Shown here: piece by piece, positions 19,856-28,197 of the stretch | Numbering within the stretch: the first letter of the stretch is position 1 | Layout: every line of letters begins with the position of its first letter | Assembly (NCBI RefSeq): GCF_946190275.1 | Contig: NZ_CAMHZQ010000006.1 | Span: forward strand, 1-64,000 | From: Streptococcus mitis | GTDB lineage: Bacteria > Bacillota > Bacilli > Lactobacillales > Streptococcaceae | Direction of reading: 5' to 3' | DNA: 64,000 nt | Program-made: the position numbers and the translations under genes | Notes under the pieces: model-generated | Databases searched by the model: none | What the model saw: the letters and a program-made list of their open reading frames with translations, nothing else | What the model was told of the DNA's origin: nothing

Positions 19856-21086
19856 TACGGAGAAAAAAGAGGAGCGAGTTCTGCTGATTGGTGTGGAATT
19901 ACAGGGCATGGACAATTTTGACCTCTCCATGGAAGAGTTGGCCAGTCTGGCTAAGACAGCTGGGGCAGTCGTCGTTGATAGCTACAGACAAAAACGGGAA
20001 AAGTATGACTCCAAGACCTTCGTCGGCTCTGGTAAGTTGGAAGAGATTGCGCTTATGGTGGATGCAGAAGAAATCACCACTGTCATCGTCAACAACCGTC
20101 TGACGCCAAGGCAAAATGTCAATCTAGAGGAAGTTCTGGGTGTTAAGGTCATTGACCGTATGCAGTTGATTTTGGATATCTTTGCCATGCGAGCTCGGAG
20201 CCATGAAGGGAAGCTCCAAGTCCACCTAGCCCAGCTCAAATATCTCCTGCCTCGCTTGGTTGGTCAGGGGATTATGCTCAGCCGTCAGGCAGGGGGAATT
20301 GGTTCCCGTGGACCTGGTGAAAGCCAGTTGGAGTTGAACCGTCGTAGTGTTCGCAACCAAATCACGGATATAGAGCGCCAGCTCAAGGTGGTTGAGAAAA
20401 ATCGGGCGACTGTCAGAGAAAAACGTTTGGAGTCCAGCACCTTTAAGATTGGTTTGATTGGTTACACCAATGCTGGAAAGTCAACTATCATGAACACCTT
20501 GACCAGTAAGACCCAGTATGAAGCGGACGAGCTCTTTGCTACTCTGGATGCGACGACTAAGAGTATCCATCTGGGAGGCAATCTCCAAGTAACTTTGACA
20601 GATACCGTGGGCTTTATCCAAGATTTGCCGACGGAGTTGGTGTCCAGTTTCAAGTCAACCTTGGAAGAAAGCAAGCATGTAGACCTTCTGGTTCATGTTA
20701 TCGATGCCAGCAATCCTTACCATGAGGAGCATGAAAAAACAGTTCTGTCCATCATGAAAGACTTGGACATGGAAGATATTCCTCGCCTGACCCTGTATAA
20801 TAAAGCGGATTTGGTGAAGGATTTTACGCCGACCCAAACGCCTTATGCCCTCATTTCTGCCAAGTCTGAGGATAGTCGTGAGAATTTGCAGGCACTATTT
20901 TTAGAGAAAATCAAGGATATTTTTGAATCTTTTACCCTGCGCGTGCCTTTTTCAAAGTCCTACAAGATTCATGATTTAGAAAGTGTTGCGATTCTGGAAG
21001 AACGCGATTATCAGGAGGACGGCGAAGTGATTAGAGGCTACATTTCTGAGAAAAATAAATGGAGGTTAGAAGAATTTTATGACTGA
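19848..21086 (+). CDS. hflX: Ribosome-associated GTPase HflX
   Basis: 412 residues. An N-terminal HflX domain carries the glycine-rich signature [20 protein letters not shown], followed by a coiled segment. A GTPase domain from about residue 200 has G1 [10 protein letters not shown]3 DTVGF, G4 NKAD and G5 SAKS. HflX proteins bind 50S subunits and split stalled ribosomes. The gene overlaps miaA by eight bases and the next gene by eight bases, indicating translational coupling in the miaA-hflX operon, an arrangement also common in other bacteria. Confidence 0.95.
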   Translation: MIDTEKKEERVLLIGVELQGMDNFDLSMEELASLAKTAGAVVVDSYRQKREKYDSKTFVGSGKLEEIALMVDAEEITTVIVNNRLTPRQNVNLEEVLGVKVIDRMQLILDIFAMRARSHEGKLQVHLAQLKYLLPRLVGQGIMLSRQAGGIGSRGPGESQLELNRRSVRNQITDIERQLKVVEKNRATVREKRLESSTFKIGLIGYTNAGKSTIMNTLTSKTQYEADELFATLDATTKSIHLGGNLQVTLTDTVGFIQDLPTELVSSFKSTLEESKHVDLLVHVIDASNPYHEEHEKTVLSIMKDLDMEDIPRLTLYNKADLVKDFTPTQTPYALISAKSEDSRENLQALFLEKIKDIFESFTLRVPFSKSYKIHDLESVAILEERDYQEDGEVIRGYISEKNKWRLEEFYD

Positions 21087-21702
21087 TATTAAAACGTTGG
21101 CTCTAAAATATGGGGGCTATACAAGTCTGGACAAGGTCTATCTGGATCAACTTCTAGCTGGTAAAACAGAGCAAGAGCAGTTGGCACTGATCACTCCTCC
21201 GCCTAGCGTGGTCAATGCTTACTTTGCAGAACTCTACCAGAAAAAGGGTCCTGAGGCTGCGACGGATTATTTTGCGGAACTCAGTCAGGAACTGAATCTT
21301 TACAATACTGAACCTAGTTTCACTCTCGAAAACAAACCTTTTATTCGCCTTAATCTATCTGGTAAATCCTTTGGTTTTTGTTATGAAAGTGAGGGACTGG
21401 GTCGAATTTTCTCTGAAAATAAGGAGAAGATCTCGGATGACTTACTCTTTGAGATTGCGCAAATTTTCCCCCATCAACTGGTCTTTGAAGAGTCTGGTAA
21501 GATTTACATGAAGTCTGTCGAGGACGAGGAAATTGTTAGCATGGAGAATCTAACAGCTTTGACTGATTTGGAAAGCTTGGCTGATGGTCGTAAGCGTCTC
21601 AAAGGCTACAGCCAAGAGGATTTACTGCAAGAAGCCACTGCTTTTTCTGGCAAGCGCTATTTCCGATCGGAAAACCGCACAGCCATGTTATATATTGATT
21701 AA
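21079..21702 (+). CDS. Conserved hypothetical cytosolic protein in the miaA-rnz operon
   Basis: 207 residues, no signal peptide or membrane segment, acidic. I recognise no catalytic motif. The sequence is typical of a streptococcus-restricted hypothetical family (start [19 protein letters not shown], end [15 protein letters not shown]). It overlaps hflX by eight bases and is followed 14 bases later by rnz, so it is translated with RNA-processing genes. No function is assigned. Confidence 0.8.
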   Translation: MTDIKTLALKYGGYTSLDKVYLDQLLAGKTEQEQLALITPPPSVVNAYFAELYQKKGPEAATDYFAELSQELNLYNTEPSFTLENKPFIRLNLSGKSFGFCYESEGLGRIFSENKEKISDDLLFEIAQIFPHQLVFEESGKIYMKSVEDEEIVSMENLTALTDLESLADGRKRLKGYSQEDLLQEATAFSGKRYFRSENRTAMLYID

Positions 21703-21716
21703 TTAGAAAGTATCGA

Positions 21717-22646
21717 ATGGATATTCAATTTTTAGGAACGGGGGCAGGTCAGCCCTCTAAAGCCCGCAACGTTTCAAGTCTCGCCCTGAAACTCTTGGAT
21801 GAGATTAACGAAGTCTGGCTCTTTGACTGTGGAGAAGGTACGCAAAATCGCATTCTGGAAACCACAATTCGACCACGTAAGGTCAGCAAAATCTTTATCA
21901 CTCACTTGCACGGAGACCATATTTTTGGCTTGCCAGGATTCCTTTCTAGTCGTGCCTTTCAGGCCAATGAAGAGCAGACAGATTTGGAAATCTATGGACC
22001 TCAAGGCATCAAGTCATTTGTCTTAACCAGCCTTCGTGTGTCAGGTTCGCGTCTGCCTTATCGTATTCATTTTCATGAGTTTGACCAAGATTCTTTAGGA
22101 AAAATCCTTGAGACCGATAAATTTACGGTGTATGCAGAAGAGCTGGACCACACTATTTTCTGTGTTGGCTATCGTGTCATTCAAAAGGACCTTGAAGGAA
22201 CGCTGGATGCTGAAAAACTCAAGGCGGCAGGTGTACCATTTGGCCCACTTTTTGGAAAAATTAAAAACGGTCAGGACGTTGTTTTGGAAGACGGAACTGA
22301 AATCAAGGCAGCAGACTATATCTCAGCTCCACGTCCAGGTAAAATTATCACTATTTTAGGAGACACTCGAAAAACGGATGCCAGTGTGCGTCTGGCTGTC
22401 AATGCCGATGTCCTTGTTCATGAGTCCACTTATGGCAAGGGTGATGAAAAAATTGCTCGTAACCATGGTCACTCAACCAATATGCAGGCAGCGGAGGTCG
22501 CAGTAGAAGCAGGTGCCAAACGACTCCTGCTCAACCATATCAGTGCTCGTTTCCTCTCAAAAGATATCAGCAAGCTCAAGAAAGATGCTGCTAGTGTCTT
22601 TGAAAATGTCCATGTGGTCAAAGATTTGGAAGAAGTGGAAATCTAA
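21717..22646 (+). CDS. rnz: Ribonuclease Z, tRNA 3' processing endonuclease
   Basis: 309 residues of the metallo-beta-lactamase fold. Residues 1-20 read [20 protein letters not shown], and the zinc motif [15 protein letters not shown] is near residue 62. Further ligands lie in [28 protein letters not shown] and LNHISARF. The enzyme cuts immediate precursors of tRNAs 3' of the discriminator base. In the operon it follows the tRNA-modifying miaA and precedes an SDR gene by 20 bases. Confidence 0.95.
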   Translation: MDIQFLGTGAGQPSKARNVSSLALKLLDEINEVWLFDCGEGTQNRILETTIRPRKVSKIFITHLHGDHIFGLPGFLSSRAFQANEEQTDLEIYGPQGIKSFVLTSLRVSGSRLPYRIHFHEFDQDSLGKILETDKFTVYAEELDHTIFCVGYRVIQKDLEGTLDAEKLKAAGVPFGPLFGKIKNGQDVVLEDGTEIKAADYISAPRPGKIITILGDTRKTDASVRLAVNADVLVHESTYGKGDEKIARNHGHSTNMQAAEVAVEAGAKRLLLNHISARFLSKDISKLKKDAASVFENVHVVKDLEEVEI

Positions 22647-22666
22647 AAGATTGAGAAAGGAACAGT

Positions 22667-23422
22667 ATGTCTATTATTCTCATTACTGGAGCTAGCGGTG
22701 GTCTAGCCCAAGAAATGGTCAAACTTTTGCCGAATGACCAACTGATTTTGTTAGGTAGAAACAAGGAAAAATTAGCCCAACTCTACGGAGACCATCCCCA
22801 TGCAGAATTGATTGAAATCGATATTACCGATGATTCGGCCTTAGAATCTCTGGTAGCAGACCTCTATCTCCGTTATGGCAAGATTGATGTCTTGATTAAC
22901 AACGCTGGTTACGGGATTTTTGAGGAATTTGATCAGATTTCTGACCAAGATATTCACCAGATGTTCGAGGTTAATACCTTTGCCCTGATGAATCTATCTC
23001 GTCGCCTTGCGGCTCGAATGAAGGAAAGTCGAAAAGGCCATATCATCAATATTGTTAGCATGGCAGGTTTGATTGCTACTGGCAAGTCTAGTCTCTACTC
23101 AGCCACTAAGTTTGCGGCCATTGGTTTTTCAAATGCGTTACGCCTCGAACTTATGCCCTATGGAGTCTATGTGACAACAGTCAATCCAGGACCAATCTGT
23201 ACAGGATTTTTTGACCAGGCCGACCCAGATGGCACCTATCTCAAATCGGTTGACCGCTTCCTTTTAGAACCAGATGCAGTGGCTAAAAAGATTGTCAAGA
23301 CTATAGGAAAAAACAAACGCGAACTCAATCTCCCAATCTTACTCAACCTCGCCCATAAGTTTTATAGCCTCTTTCCCAAGCTAGCTGATAAGTTGGCAGG
23401 GAAAACTTTTAATTATAAGTAA
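22667..23422 (+). CDS. Short-chain dehydrogenase/reductase
   Basis: This 251-residue classical SDR has a Rossmann motif ILITGASGGLAQE, NNAGYGIFEEF, and the catalytic Ser (IVSMAGLIATGKS) and SLYSATKFA (YxxxK). The cofactor is probably NADP(H). The substrate is unknown; the family DltE/YqjQ-like subgroup is a possibility. Last gene of the miaA operon, ended by a bidirectional hairpin facing the LysR gene. Confidence 0.88.
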   Translation: MSIILITGASGGLAQEMVKLLPNDQLILLGRNKEKLAQLYGDHPHAELIEIDITDDSALESLVADLYLRYGKIDVLINNAGYGIFEEFDQISDQDIHQMFEVNTFALMNLSRRLAARMKESRKGHIINIVSMAGLIATGKSSLYSATKFAAIGFSNALRLELMPYGVYVTTVNPGPICTGFFDQADPDGTYLKSVDRFLLEPDAVAKKIVKTIGKNKRELNLPILLNLAHKFYSLFPKLADKLAGKTFNYK

Positions 23423-23423
23423 A

Positions 23424-23467
23424 AAGAACCAATGTGCAGGTTGTTGCTAGCCTACATATTGGTTCTT
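23424..23467. terminator. Bidirectional terminator between the SDR and LysR genes
   Basis: AAGAACCAATGTGCAGG pairs with CCTACATATTGGTTCTT with one small internal mismatch and a 10-base loop. A-rich and T-rich flanks suit termination in both directions. Confidence 0.85.
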
Positions 23468-23475
23468 ATTATTTC

Positions 23476-24384
23476 TCAACTATCAAACTGGACTTCTTCT
23501 AGGAGATAGTCGATAAAGCGTTCGCCCATCTTAGATAGGCTGGTTTTTTCATGCTGGATATAGACCAGTTCAATTGGGTCATCAATATCCAGTGGGATAG
23601 AAACGATATTGTCTCCGTTGAGGTTGCTGTTCAAAATCCCTGTTGCAATGGTATATCCATCCAAACCAATCAAGAGATTAAAGAGGGTAGCACGGTCGCT
23701 GACTACGATGGATTTCTTATGGTGCTCTTGAGATAGAATCTCTTCAGAGAAGTAGAAGGAGTTGTGTGTCCCTTGGTCATAGCTGAGGTAAGGGAAATTC
23801 TCCAAATCAGACAGTCTCACCTTGTCTTTCTTTGCCAGAGGGTTGGTCTTGCTGACAAAGATATGGGGCTGGGCGGTAAAGAGATGGTGAGCCAGTAGGT
23901 GATTGTCATCCAGCATTTTGGTCAGTACATCACGGTTGTAGCTGTTCAAAAAGAGGACACCGACCTCACTACGGAAGTTCTTGACGTCGTCGATAATCTC
24001 CCAAGTACGAGTTTCACGGAGGAAGAGCTCATATTTCTCCATATCACTTTTTTTGAGTAGCGATACAAAGGCATTGACTACAAAGGCATAGTGCTGGGAC
24101 GAAACGCTAAAAAGTTCGCGGTGGGCGACAGGATTTTTATAACGTTCCTCCAGAAGCTGAGTTTGCTCGACAACCTGACGGGCATAAGAGAGAAATTCCA
24201 TCCCATCACGGGTCAAAGTGATACCCTTGGGATTGCGGATAAAGATTTCAATGCCCATTTCATTTTCCAAATCTCTCACAGCGTTGGAAAGACTAGGTTG
24301 AGTGATAAAGAGCTGCTTGGCTGCCTCATTCATGGAGCCAGTTTCGACGATTTTGATAATATAGTGTAATTGTTGAATTCTCAT
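23476..24384 (-). CDS. LysR-type transcriptional regulator
   Basis: 302 residues. The N-terminal winged helix-turn-helix reads MRIQQLHYIIKIVETGSMNEAAKQLFITQPSLSNAVRDLE, with a periplasmic-binding-protein-like effector domain from about residue 90. It lies last before the accessory island and is divergent from it. The effector and targets are unknown; the CysB/Cbl-like start suggests sulfur or amino-acid control but this is weak. The start at 24384 begins the conserved HTH; a longer in-frame start at 24420 would add 12 unconserved residues. Confidence 0.9.
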   Translation of the reverse strand: MRIQQLHYIIKIVETGSMNEAAKQLFITQPSLSNAVRDLENEMGIEIFIRNPKGITLTRDGMEFLSYARQVVEQTQLLEERYKNPVAHRELFSVSSQHYAFVVNAFVSLLKKSDMEKYELFLRETRTWEIIDDVKNFRSEVGVLFLNSYNRDVLTKMLDDNHLLAHHLFTAQPHIFVSKTNPLAKKDKVRLSDLENFPYLSYDQGTHNSFYFSEEILSQEHHKKSIVVSDRATLFNLLIGLDGYTIATGILNSNLNGDNIVSIPLDIDDPIELVYIQHEKTSLSKMGERFIDYLLEEVQFDS

Positions 24385-24443
24385 GTTTTTATTGTACCAC
24401 ACTTGCCTCAGAATCGCCAAAGAAGATAGGAAAATCAGGAGTA

Positions 24444-24457
24444 TTGTGTGAGTCTCT
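24444..24457 (+). repeat. Left copy of the 14-bp direct repeat bounding the accessory island
   Basis: TTGTGTGAGTCTCT occurs here and again at 30393-30406, just in front of the yqgQ-like gene. The two copies enclose the whole lantibiotic/ABC/two-component block. Confidence 0.7.
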
Positions 24458-24566
24458 GTAAAGCAGTTAAGAAGAAACTTCTAAATCATTTAGTAAATAA
24501 GGTAAAAAAGTAGCTGAGCAAGGTATGTATTGGGCACTATAAAAATTTTCCTCGAAAATAAGAAAC

Positions 24567-24583
24567 TTGCACGATTTACTCAT
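24567..24583 (+). promoter_or_regulatory. Candidate operator, copy 1, upstream of the lantibiotic-like precursor
   Basis: TTGCACGATTTACTCAT matches the element at 25278-25294 in 14 of 17 positions. In both places 21 bases separate the element from the -10 hexamer (TATACT at 24605-24610 here). It is inferred to be a binding site for a regulator, most simply the response regulator at 29753-30349. Confidence 0.55.
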
Positions 24584-24656
24584 TACTTAGCCAATACTAG
24601 AGTTTATACTAGTTACTGTAAAGATGATCATTTAAAAGAAGGAAGGAGGCAACTTT

Positions 24657-24823
24657 ATGGCTAAAAATACAAATCGTTCAGAGATTGATTCTCTAAGTTT
24701 TGAGGTTGAAAAGTAGCAATCAGGAGCTGGTGATACACAGATTTTAAAATGACACTAGCAGGTCTCTGTGGATTGTGTTTCACCTATTCCTATGAGTGTA
24801 CGAGAAATAATGTTCGCTGTTAG
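24657..24823 (+). pseudogene. Decayed lantibiotic-like precursor gene 1
   Basis: A strong ribosome site (GGAAGGAGG) precedes an ATG that opens the leader MAKNTNRSEIDSLSFEVEK, which then stops at TAG. Reading past the stop gives a leader end QSGAGDTQ, another stop and, one base out of frame, the core LAGLCGLCFTYSYECTRNNVRC followed by TAG. The core is rich in Cys, Ser and Thr, and its TYSYEC fits the TxSxEC ring of lantibiotics that bind lipid II. At least one nonsense mutation and one frameshift separate leader from core, so a functional peptide is not expected. Known core peptides of this exact sequence are not recalled. Confidence 0.7.
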
Positions 24824-24863
24824 ATAAAACAACAGGAAAATTCTAGTGTTTTATTACAAAACA

Positions 24864-24892
24864 TTGACAACATTTTGATTTGGTGTTATATT
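24864..24892 (+). promoter_or_regulatory. Promoter of lantibiotic-like precursor 2
   Basis: TTGACA at 24864-24869 and TATATT at 24887-24892 are separated by exactly 17 bases. Transcription would start near 24899, just before the remains of the second precursor, and could also read into the 35-residue peptide gene. Confidence 0.65.
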
Positions 24893-24893
24893 T

Positions 24894-25087
24894 ACGGGGA
24901 TAAATACAAATAAAACAAGACAACTTTGAGATTGATTCTTTGGATTATGGAAATTAATAGCCAAGAATTGGATGGTAAATCTGCTGCTGGGTGGCGTACG
25001 GCTGTTAGATTAACAGCACAGGGGCGCTGTGGTTGGTGGTTTACATATTCTTATGAATGTATTTCGCCAAACGTGCGCTGTGGATAA
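24894..25087 (+). pseudogene. Decayed lantibiotic-like precursor gene 2
   Basis: This region parallels precursor 1. Aligning the two shows the start codon position as ACG, then a leader (NTNKT) that goes out of frame before EIDSLDYGN. That segment again stops, and removing one G would join SLDYE to INSQELDGKSAAG in the core frame. The core frame (ATG 24947 to TAA 25087, 46 codons) ends CGWWFTYSYECISPNVRCG, sharing FTYSYEC and NVRC with precursor 1. Loss of the start codon and two frameshifts indicate decay. The internal ATG at 24947 has no ribosome site, so translation of the remnant is unlikely. Confidence 0.68.
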
Positions 25088-25116
25088 AACTCTCTATTTT
25101 TTGACAGGAGGATAAA

Positions 25117-25224
25117 ATGGAAGGAATTATTGGGACACTAGATTTCTATGCACCTGTACTGGTCTTAGGAGTTGTTGTCATAGGGATTGTTTACTTTATG
25201 AAAAAAAGAAACGATCGCAAATAA
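25117..25224 (+). CDS. 35-residue single-membrane-segment peptide next to the lantibiotic remnants
   Basis: A short gene with a good ribosome site (ACAGGAGGATAAA) directly before the ATG and a terminator after it. The peptide has an acidic N-terminal part (MEGIIGTLDFYAP), one hydrophobic helix (VLVLGVVVIGIVYF) and a basic tail (MKKRNDRK), so the N-terminus should face outward. It lies 29 bases after the second precursor. An accessory or immunity peptide, a sensor-associated small protein, or a third secreted peptide are all possible; I do not recognise a family. Confidence 0.6.
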   Translation: MEGIIGTLDFYAPVLVLGVVVIGIVYFMKKRNDRK

Positions 25225-25229
25225 TCAAC

Positions 25230-25264
25230 ATCAACCGATACCTGAAAAAGGCATCGGTTTTTTA
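25230..25264 (+). terminator. Terminator after the 35-residue peptide gene
   Basis: ACCGATACC and GGCATCGGT form a 9-bp stem with one mismatch around TGAAAAA, followed by TTTTTT. It separates the peptide unit from the ABC operon. Confidence 0.85.
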
Positions 25265-25277
25265 TAACTTGAATATA

Positions 25278-25321
25278 TTGCACAAAATACTCATGGCAAA
25301 CCTTGAAAGAAACCGTATAAT
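25278..25321 (+). promoter_or_regulatory. Promoter of the BceAB-type operon with candidate operator copy 2
   Basis: The element TTGCACAAAATACTCAT (25278-25294) lies 21 bases before the -10 TATAAT (25316-25321), exactly as in front of precursor 1. The -35 region is poor (ATGGCA), which is typical of promoters that need an activator. Confidence 0.55.
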
Positions 25322-25351
25322 GAGAGCGTAATAAAGAAACGGAGGAATGAA

Positions 25352-26089
25352 ATGATGAAACAGCTTATTGTGACAGGATTAACGAAAACATTTGGTCAAG
25401 GGGATAGTATCGTTCATGCTTTATCAGATGTGAACCTGTCCGTTGAAAAAGGTGAATTTCTGGCAATTATGGGAGCCAGTGGTAGTGGAAAAACAACACT
25501 TCTCAACTGTATTTCAACGATTGATAAACCAACATCAGGTGAGATTCGATTTGAAGATTTTGACATCATCCATGCCAAGGAAAATAAACTAGCTGACTAT
25601 CGTGCTAAAAACATTTCCTATATTTTCCAAGCCTACAACTTGGTGGAAACCTTGACAGTTTATGAAAATATTGTTCTACCTCTTCAAATTCAGGGGAAAA
25701 ATATCAAAAAACATCAGGATAAGATTGAGGAAATTTTGGATAAGTTGGCCATCCAAAACTTAAAAGATAAGTTTCCTAATCAGTTATCAGGTGGTCAGCG
25801 ACAACGTGTGGCAACTGCCAGAGCCTTGATTGATGATTCTAAACTGATTATTGCAGATGAGCCGACAGGAGCCTTGGACTCTGCCAATTCTGAAAAACTG
25901 ATGGCGCTTTTGCAGGAAATCAATAAAAGTTTTGGCATTACCATTTTACTGGTTACGCATGACCCTGCCGCAGCCAAGTATTCCTCACGGATGGTGCTAC
26001 TCAGTGATGGAAAGATTATGGATGATTTGGAACGTAACAGCTTATCTAATGAACAGTATTTGCAAGAGATTTACAGTCGTACCAGATAG
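25352..26089 (+). CDS. ABC transporter ATP-binding protein, BceA/peptide-resistance type
   Basis: 245 residues, with Walker A GASGSGKTT, Q-loop YIFQAYNLVETLTVYENI, signature LSGGQRQR, Walker B LIIADEPTGALD and H-loop VTHDP. This is the MacB/LolD-BceA class that pairs with FtsX-like permeases. It is followed 12 bases later by an FtsX-like permease with a large extracellular loop. Such BceAB modules free lipid-II-cycle intermediates from peptide antibiotics, so here it is inferred to give resistance or immunity to a lipid-II-binding lantibiotic, perhaps one like those whose genes decay upstream. GGAGG precedes the tandem ATGATG. Confidence 0.9.
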   Translation: MMKQLIVTGLTKTFGQGDSIVHALSDVNLSVEKGEFLAIMGASGSGKTTLLNCISTIDKPTSGEIRFEDFDIIHAKENKLADYRAKNISYIFQAYNLVETLTVYENIVLPLQIQGKNIKKHQDKIEEILDKLAIQNLKDKFPNQLSGGQRQRVATARALIDDSKLIIADEPTGALDSANSEKLMALLQEINKSFGITILLVTHDPAAAKYSSRMVLLSDGKIMDDLERNSLSNEQYLQEIYSRTR

Positions 26090-26101
26090 GAGGGGGAGAG
26101 T

Positions 26102-28117
26102 ATGTATCCAAAATTGATTTTACGAAATGTATTTCGAAATTTACAGACCTATACCATCTATTTTTTTAGTCTGACCTTGATTTATAGCTTGCTCTACGCT
26201 TTTAATGCTTTACCAAGCCATCCAGTGATGCAGAGTTTATCAGGAGCAAAGGAAATGTTGACGACGGTGATGAGTCAGTACATGGGCTTGCTTTCCTATC
26301 TGATTCTATCGGCGATTGCCTTTCTCGTCGTTTATTCCACAAACTTTGTCCTGGGACGGCGTAAGAAAGAGCTGGGACTTTATGCAACGCTGGGAATGAA
26401 GAAGAAGCAGATTATCGGTACCCTGTTCTTTGAAACCATGCTGGTCAATATCTTTTCCTTGATTCTAGGTTTCTTGCTTGGATTGATTTTACTGGTCATT
26501 CTAGCTAAGATTGCATCTGAGTTTTTTATGGCCAATTACTTTGGTAGTCTGCTTTTCTTTGATAGCAAGTCTGTCATCTTACTAGTTTATTCCTATTTGG
26601 TAACCAGTCTTATTGTTGGTGTCATGGACATTCTTACCTTTAGAAAGCAAAATATCATTGCACTCATTCAAGAAAATGGGGTCAAGAAATCTGTCTTGGC
26701 AAAAGGCAAGCCAGTTCTTCAAGCACTTCTTTTTATTCTTTCGACAGCTGTTATCGGTTTTGGTGCTCTCTATTTTTCAGACTATCACCATCTATCATTC
26801 TTGAAAAGCTGGGGTATCTTGCTGGTATCTGTCTTCGCGATTTTTGTGATTTTGTTTTACAATACCTTGAGCCATTTTATCTTGGTTTCCCTTAGAAAAC
26901 TGCCTCAAACCTACTATAACAAACTAAACAGTTTTAAAGTTCGTCAATTTTCAAAACAAGCTGATAGTAATTCGGTCACGTTGGCTGTCTTATCCTTGAC
27001 CTTGACACTGGCTCTCAGCTTACTAGTTTTTAGTGGTAGTGCCTATACGACTATGAACCATGAGTTGAATCGTTATGCCCCTTATGATTTACAAGTCAAT
27101 TTATATAGAGGTAATGAGTTTCATTATGGAAACGAGAGTGTAAAAGATAGATTACAAGCAGGCGGCTTTGATTTTGATGTCGTAAAAGAAGAATATGTTT
27201 ATTCAACTTTTACGAGTGATTTGACTTATAAAGATATAATAGATACTAGTCAGTTATGGGAGCACGATAAAGGGTTGCCTGATTCAAAAGTCCATATTTT
27301 AGGGATTTCAGCTTATAATCATCTAAGAAAACTACAAGGCAAAAAAGATATTGACTTAGCTGATGATGGCTATCTAGTAAATGCCAATTACAAAGGAACC
27401 ATTAAACAAATCCAAGAATTTTTACTACAAACGAAAGATTTATCGATTGGCGGTTATTCTTTAAAATTGGCATCGTCCCAACCATTAGATACTGTTTATT
27501 TTCTTTCTTCAGTAGGATTAAATGATTCGGGGACTCTTATTGTACCAGATAAAGTTATTAAAGAATTGAACGAAGATTTTACAACTTATGTGGTTAAATA
27601 TAAAGAAAATATTGATAAAAGAAAAATTGAAACATTTTTGAAAGAGTGGGTTGATAAGCATTACTTTACGGTGGATGGTGCAGAAGTAAATGACTTCACT
27701 TATCAAAGTAAGGTGAGATTATCTGAGATTTATCTTGGATTTATGGGCGTCATTGTCTTTGTCATGATTTTTGTTAGTGTTATTTTTATCATTATTTCCC
27801 TCAGTATCTTGTCCCTTCAAACTTCTACAAGTGCTTTGGATAGTGTTAATGATTATCAAATCTTATACCTTCTTGGGAACAAGAGAAAGCAAAATCGCTC
27901 TATTCTTTTGCAACAGATTCTAAGTTATTTCTTGGTTCCGCTGGTCATCGCAGGTCCTCTAGCACTTGCCTTGAGTACCGCTCTTTTGGGCTATTTTGAG
28001 AATTTCGCTAATACCAGCATTTCTATTGATATCACCTATCTGGGAGTAGCGGTTTTACTCTTTGTTCTTTACTTGCTAGTGACTTACAGAGTAAGTTGGC
28101 AAATTATTGAAAATTAA
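26102..28117 (+). CDS. ABC transporter permease, BceB type (FtsX domains)
   Basis: 671 residues. TM1 (about 16-36) is followed by an FtsX domain with three helices (about 60-180), a further helix pair (200-250), and a helix at about 285-305. A large extracytoplasmic domain of about 210 residues (315-530), the diagnostic BceB feature, is followed by a second FtsX domain with three helices (545-665). Motifs RKKELGLYATLGMKKKQI and YQILYLLGNKRKQN are typical cytoplasmic loops. With the upstream ATPase it forms one transporter. In known systems the big loop determines which peptide is recognised. Confidence 0.9.
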   Translation: MYPKLILRNVFRNLQTYTIYFFSLTLIYSLLYAFNALPSHPVMQSLSGAKEMLTTVMSQYMGLLSYLILSAIAFLVVYSTNFVLGRRKKELGLYATLGMKKKQIIGTLFFETMLVNIFSLILGFLLGLILLVILAKIASEFFMANYFGSLLFFDSKSVILLVYSYLVTSLIVGVMDILTFRKQNIIALIQENGVKKSVLAKGKPVLQALLFILSTAVIGFGALYFSDYHHLSFLKSWGILLVSVFAIFVILFYNTLSHFILVSLRKLPQTYYNKLNSFKVRQFSKQADSNSVTLAVLSLTLTLALSLLVFSGSAYTTMNHELNRYAPYDLQVNLYRGNEFHYGNESVKDRLQAGGFDFDVVKEEYVYSTFTSDLTYKDIIDTSQLWEHDKGLPDSKVHILGISAYNHLRKLQGKKDIDLADDGYLVNANYKGTIKQIQEFLLQTKDLSIGGYSLKLASSQPLDTVYFLSSVGLNDSGTLIVPDKVIKELNEDFTTYVVKYKENIDKRKIETFLKEWVDKHYFTVDGAEVNDFTYQSKVRLSEIYLGFMGVIVFVMIFVSVIFIIISLSILSLQTSTSALDSVNDYQILYLLGNKRKQNRSILLQQILSYFLVPLVIAGPLALALSTALLGYFENFANTSISIDITYLGVAVLLFVLYLLVTYRVSWQIIEN

Positions 28118-28121
28118 GTCA

Positions 28122-28169
28122 AATACCAGAGTTGCCTATCCTGCAATTCTGGTATTGTGTTATAATAAT
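28122..28169 (+). promoter_or_regulatory. 14-bp hairpin and extended -10 promoter of the two-component genes
   Basis: AATACCAGAGTTGC and GCAATTCTGGTATT (28122-28156) pair over 14 bases with one G-T pair and a 7-base loop; the tail is not T-rich. It overlaps the spacer and -35 region of TGTTATAAT (-10 hexamer 28161-28166). It could be a weak terminator for the ABC operon or an operator for the kinase/regulator genes. Confidence 0.55.
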
Positions 28170-28197
28170 ATTAAAGTAGTTCAGGAAGTAGATACAT

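Noticed and set aside
24947..25087. An intact 46-codon frame containing the core of lantibiotic-like precursor 2, as a functional gene
   Set aside because: Its ATG has no ribosome site, and alignment to precursor 1 shows that the true leader lies upstream in other frames with a lost start codon. It is kept as part of a pseudogene.
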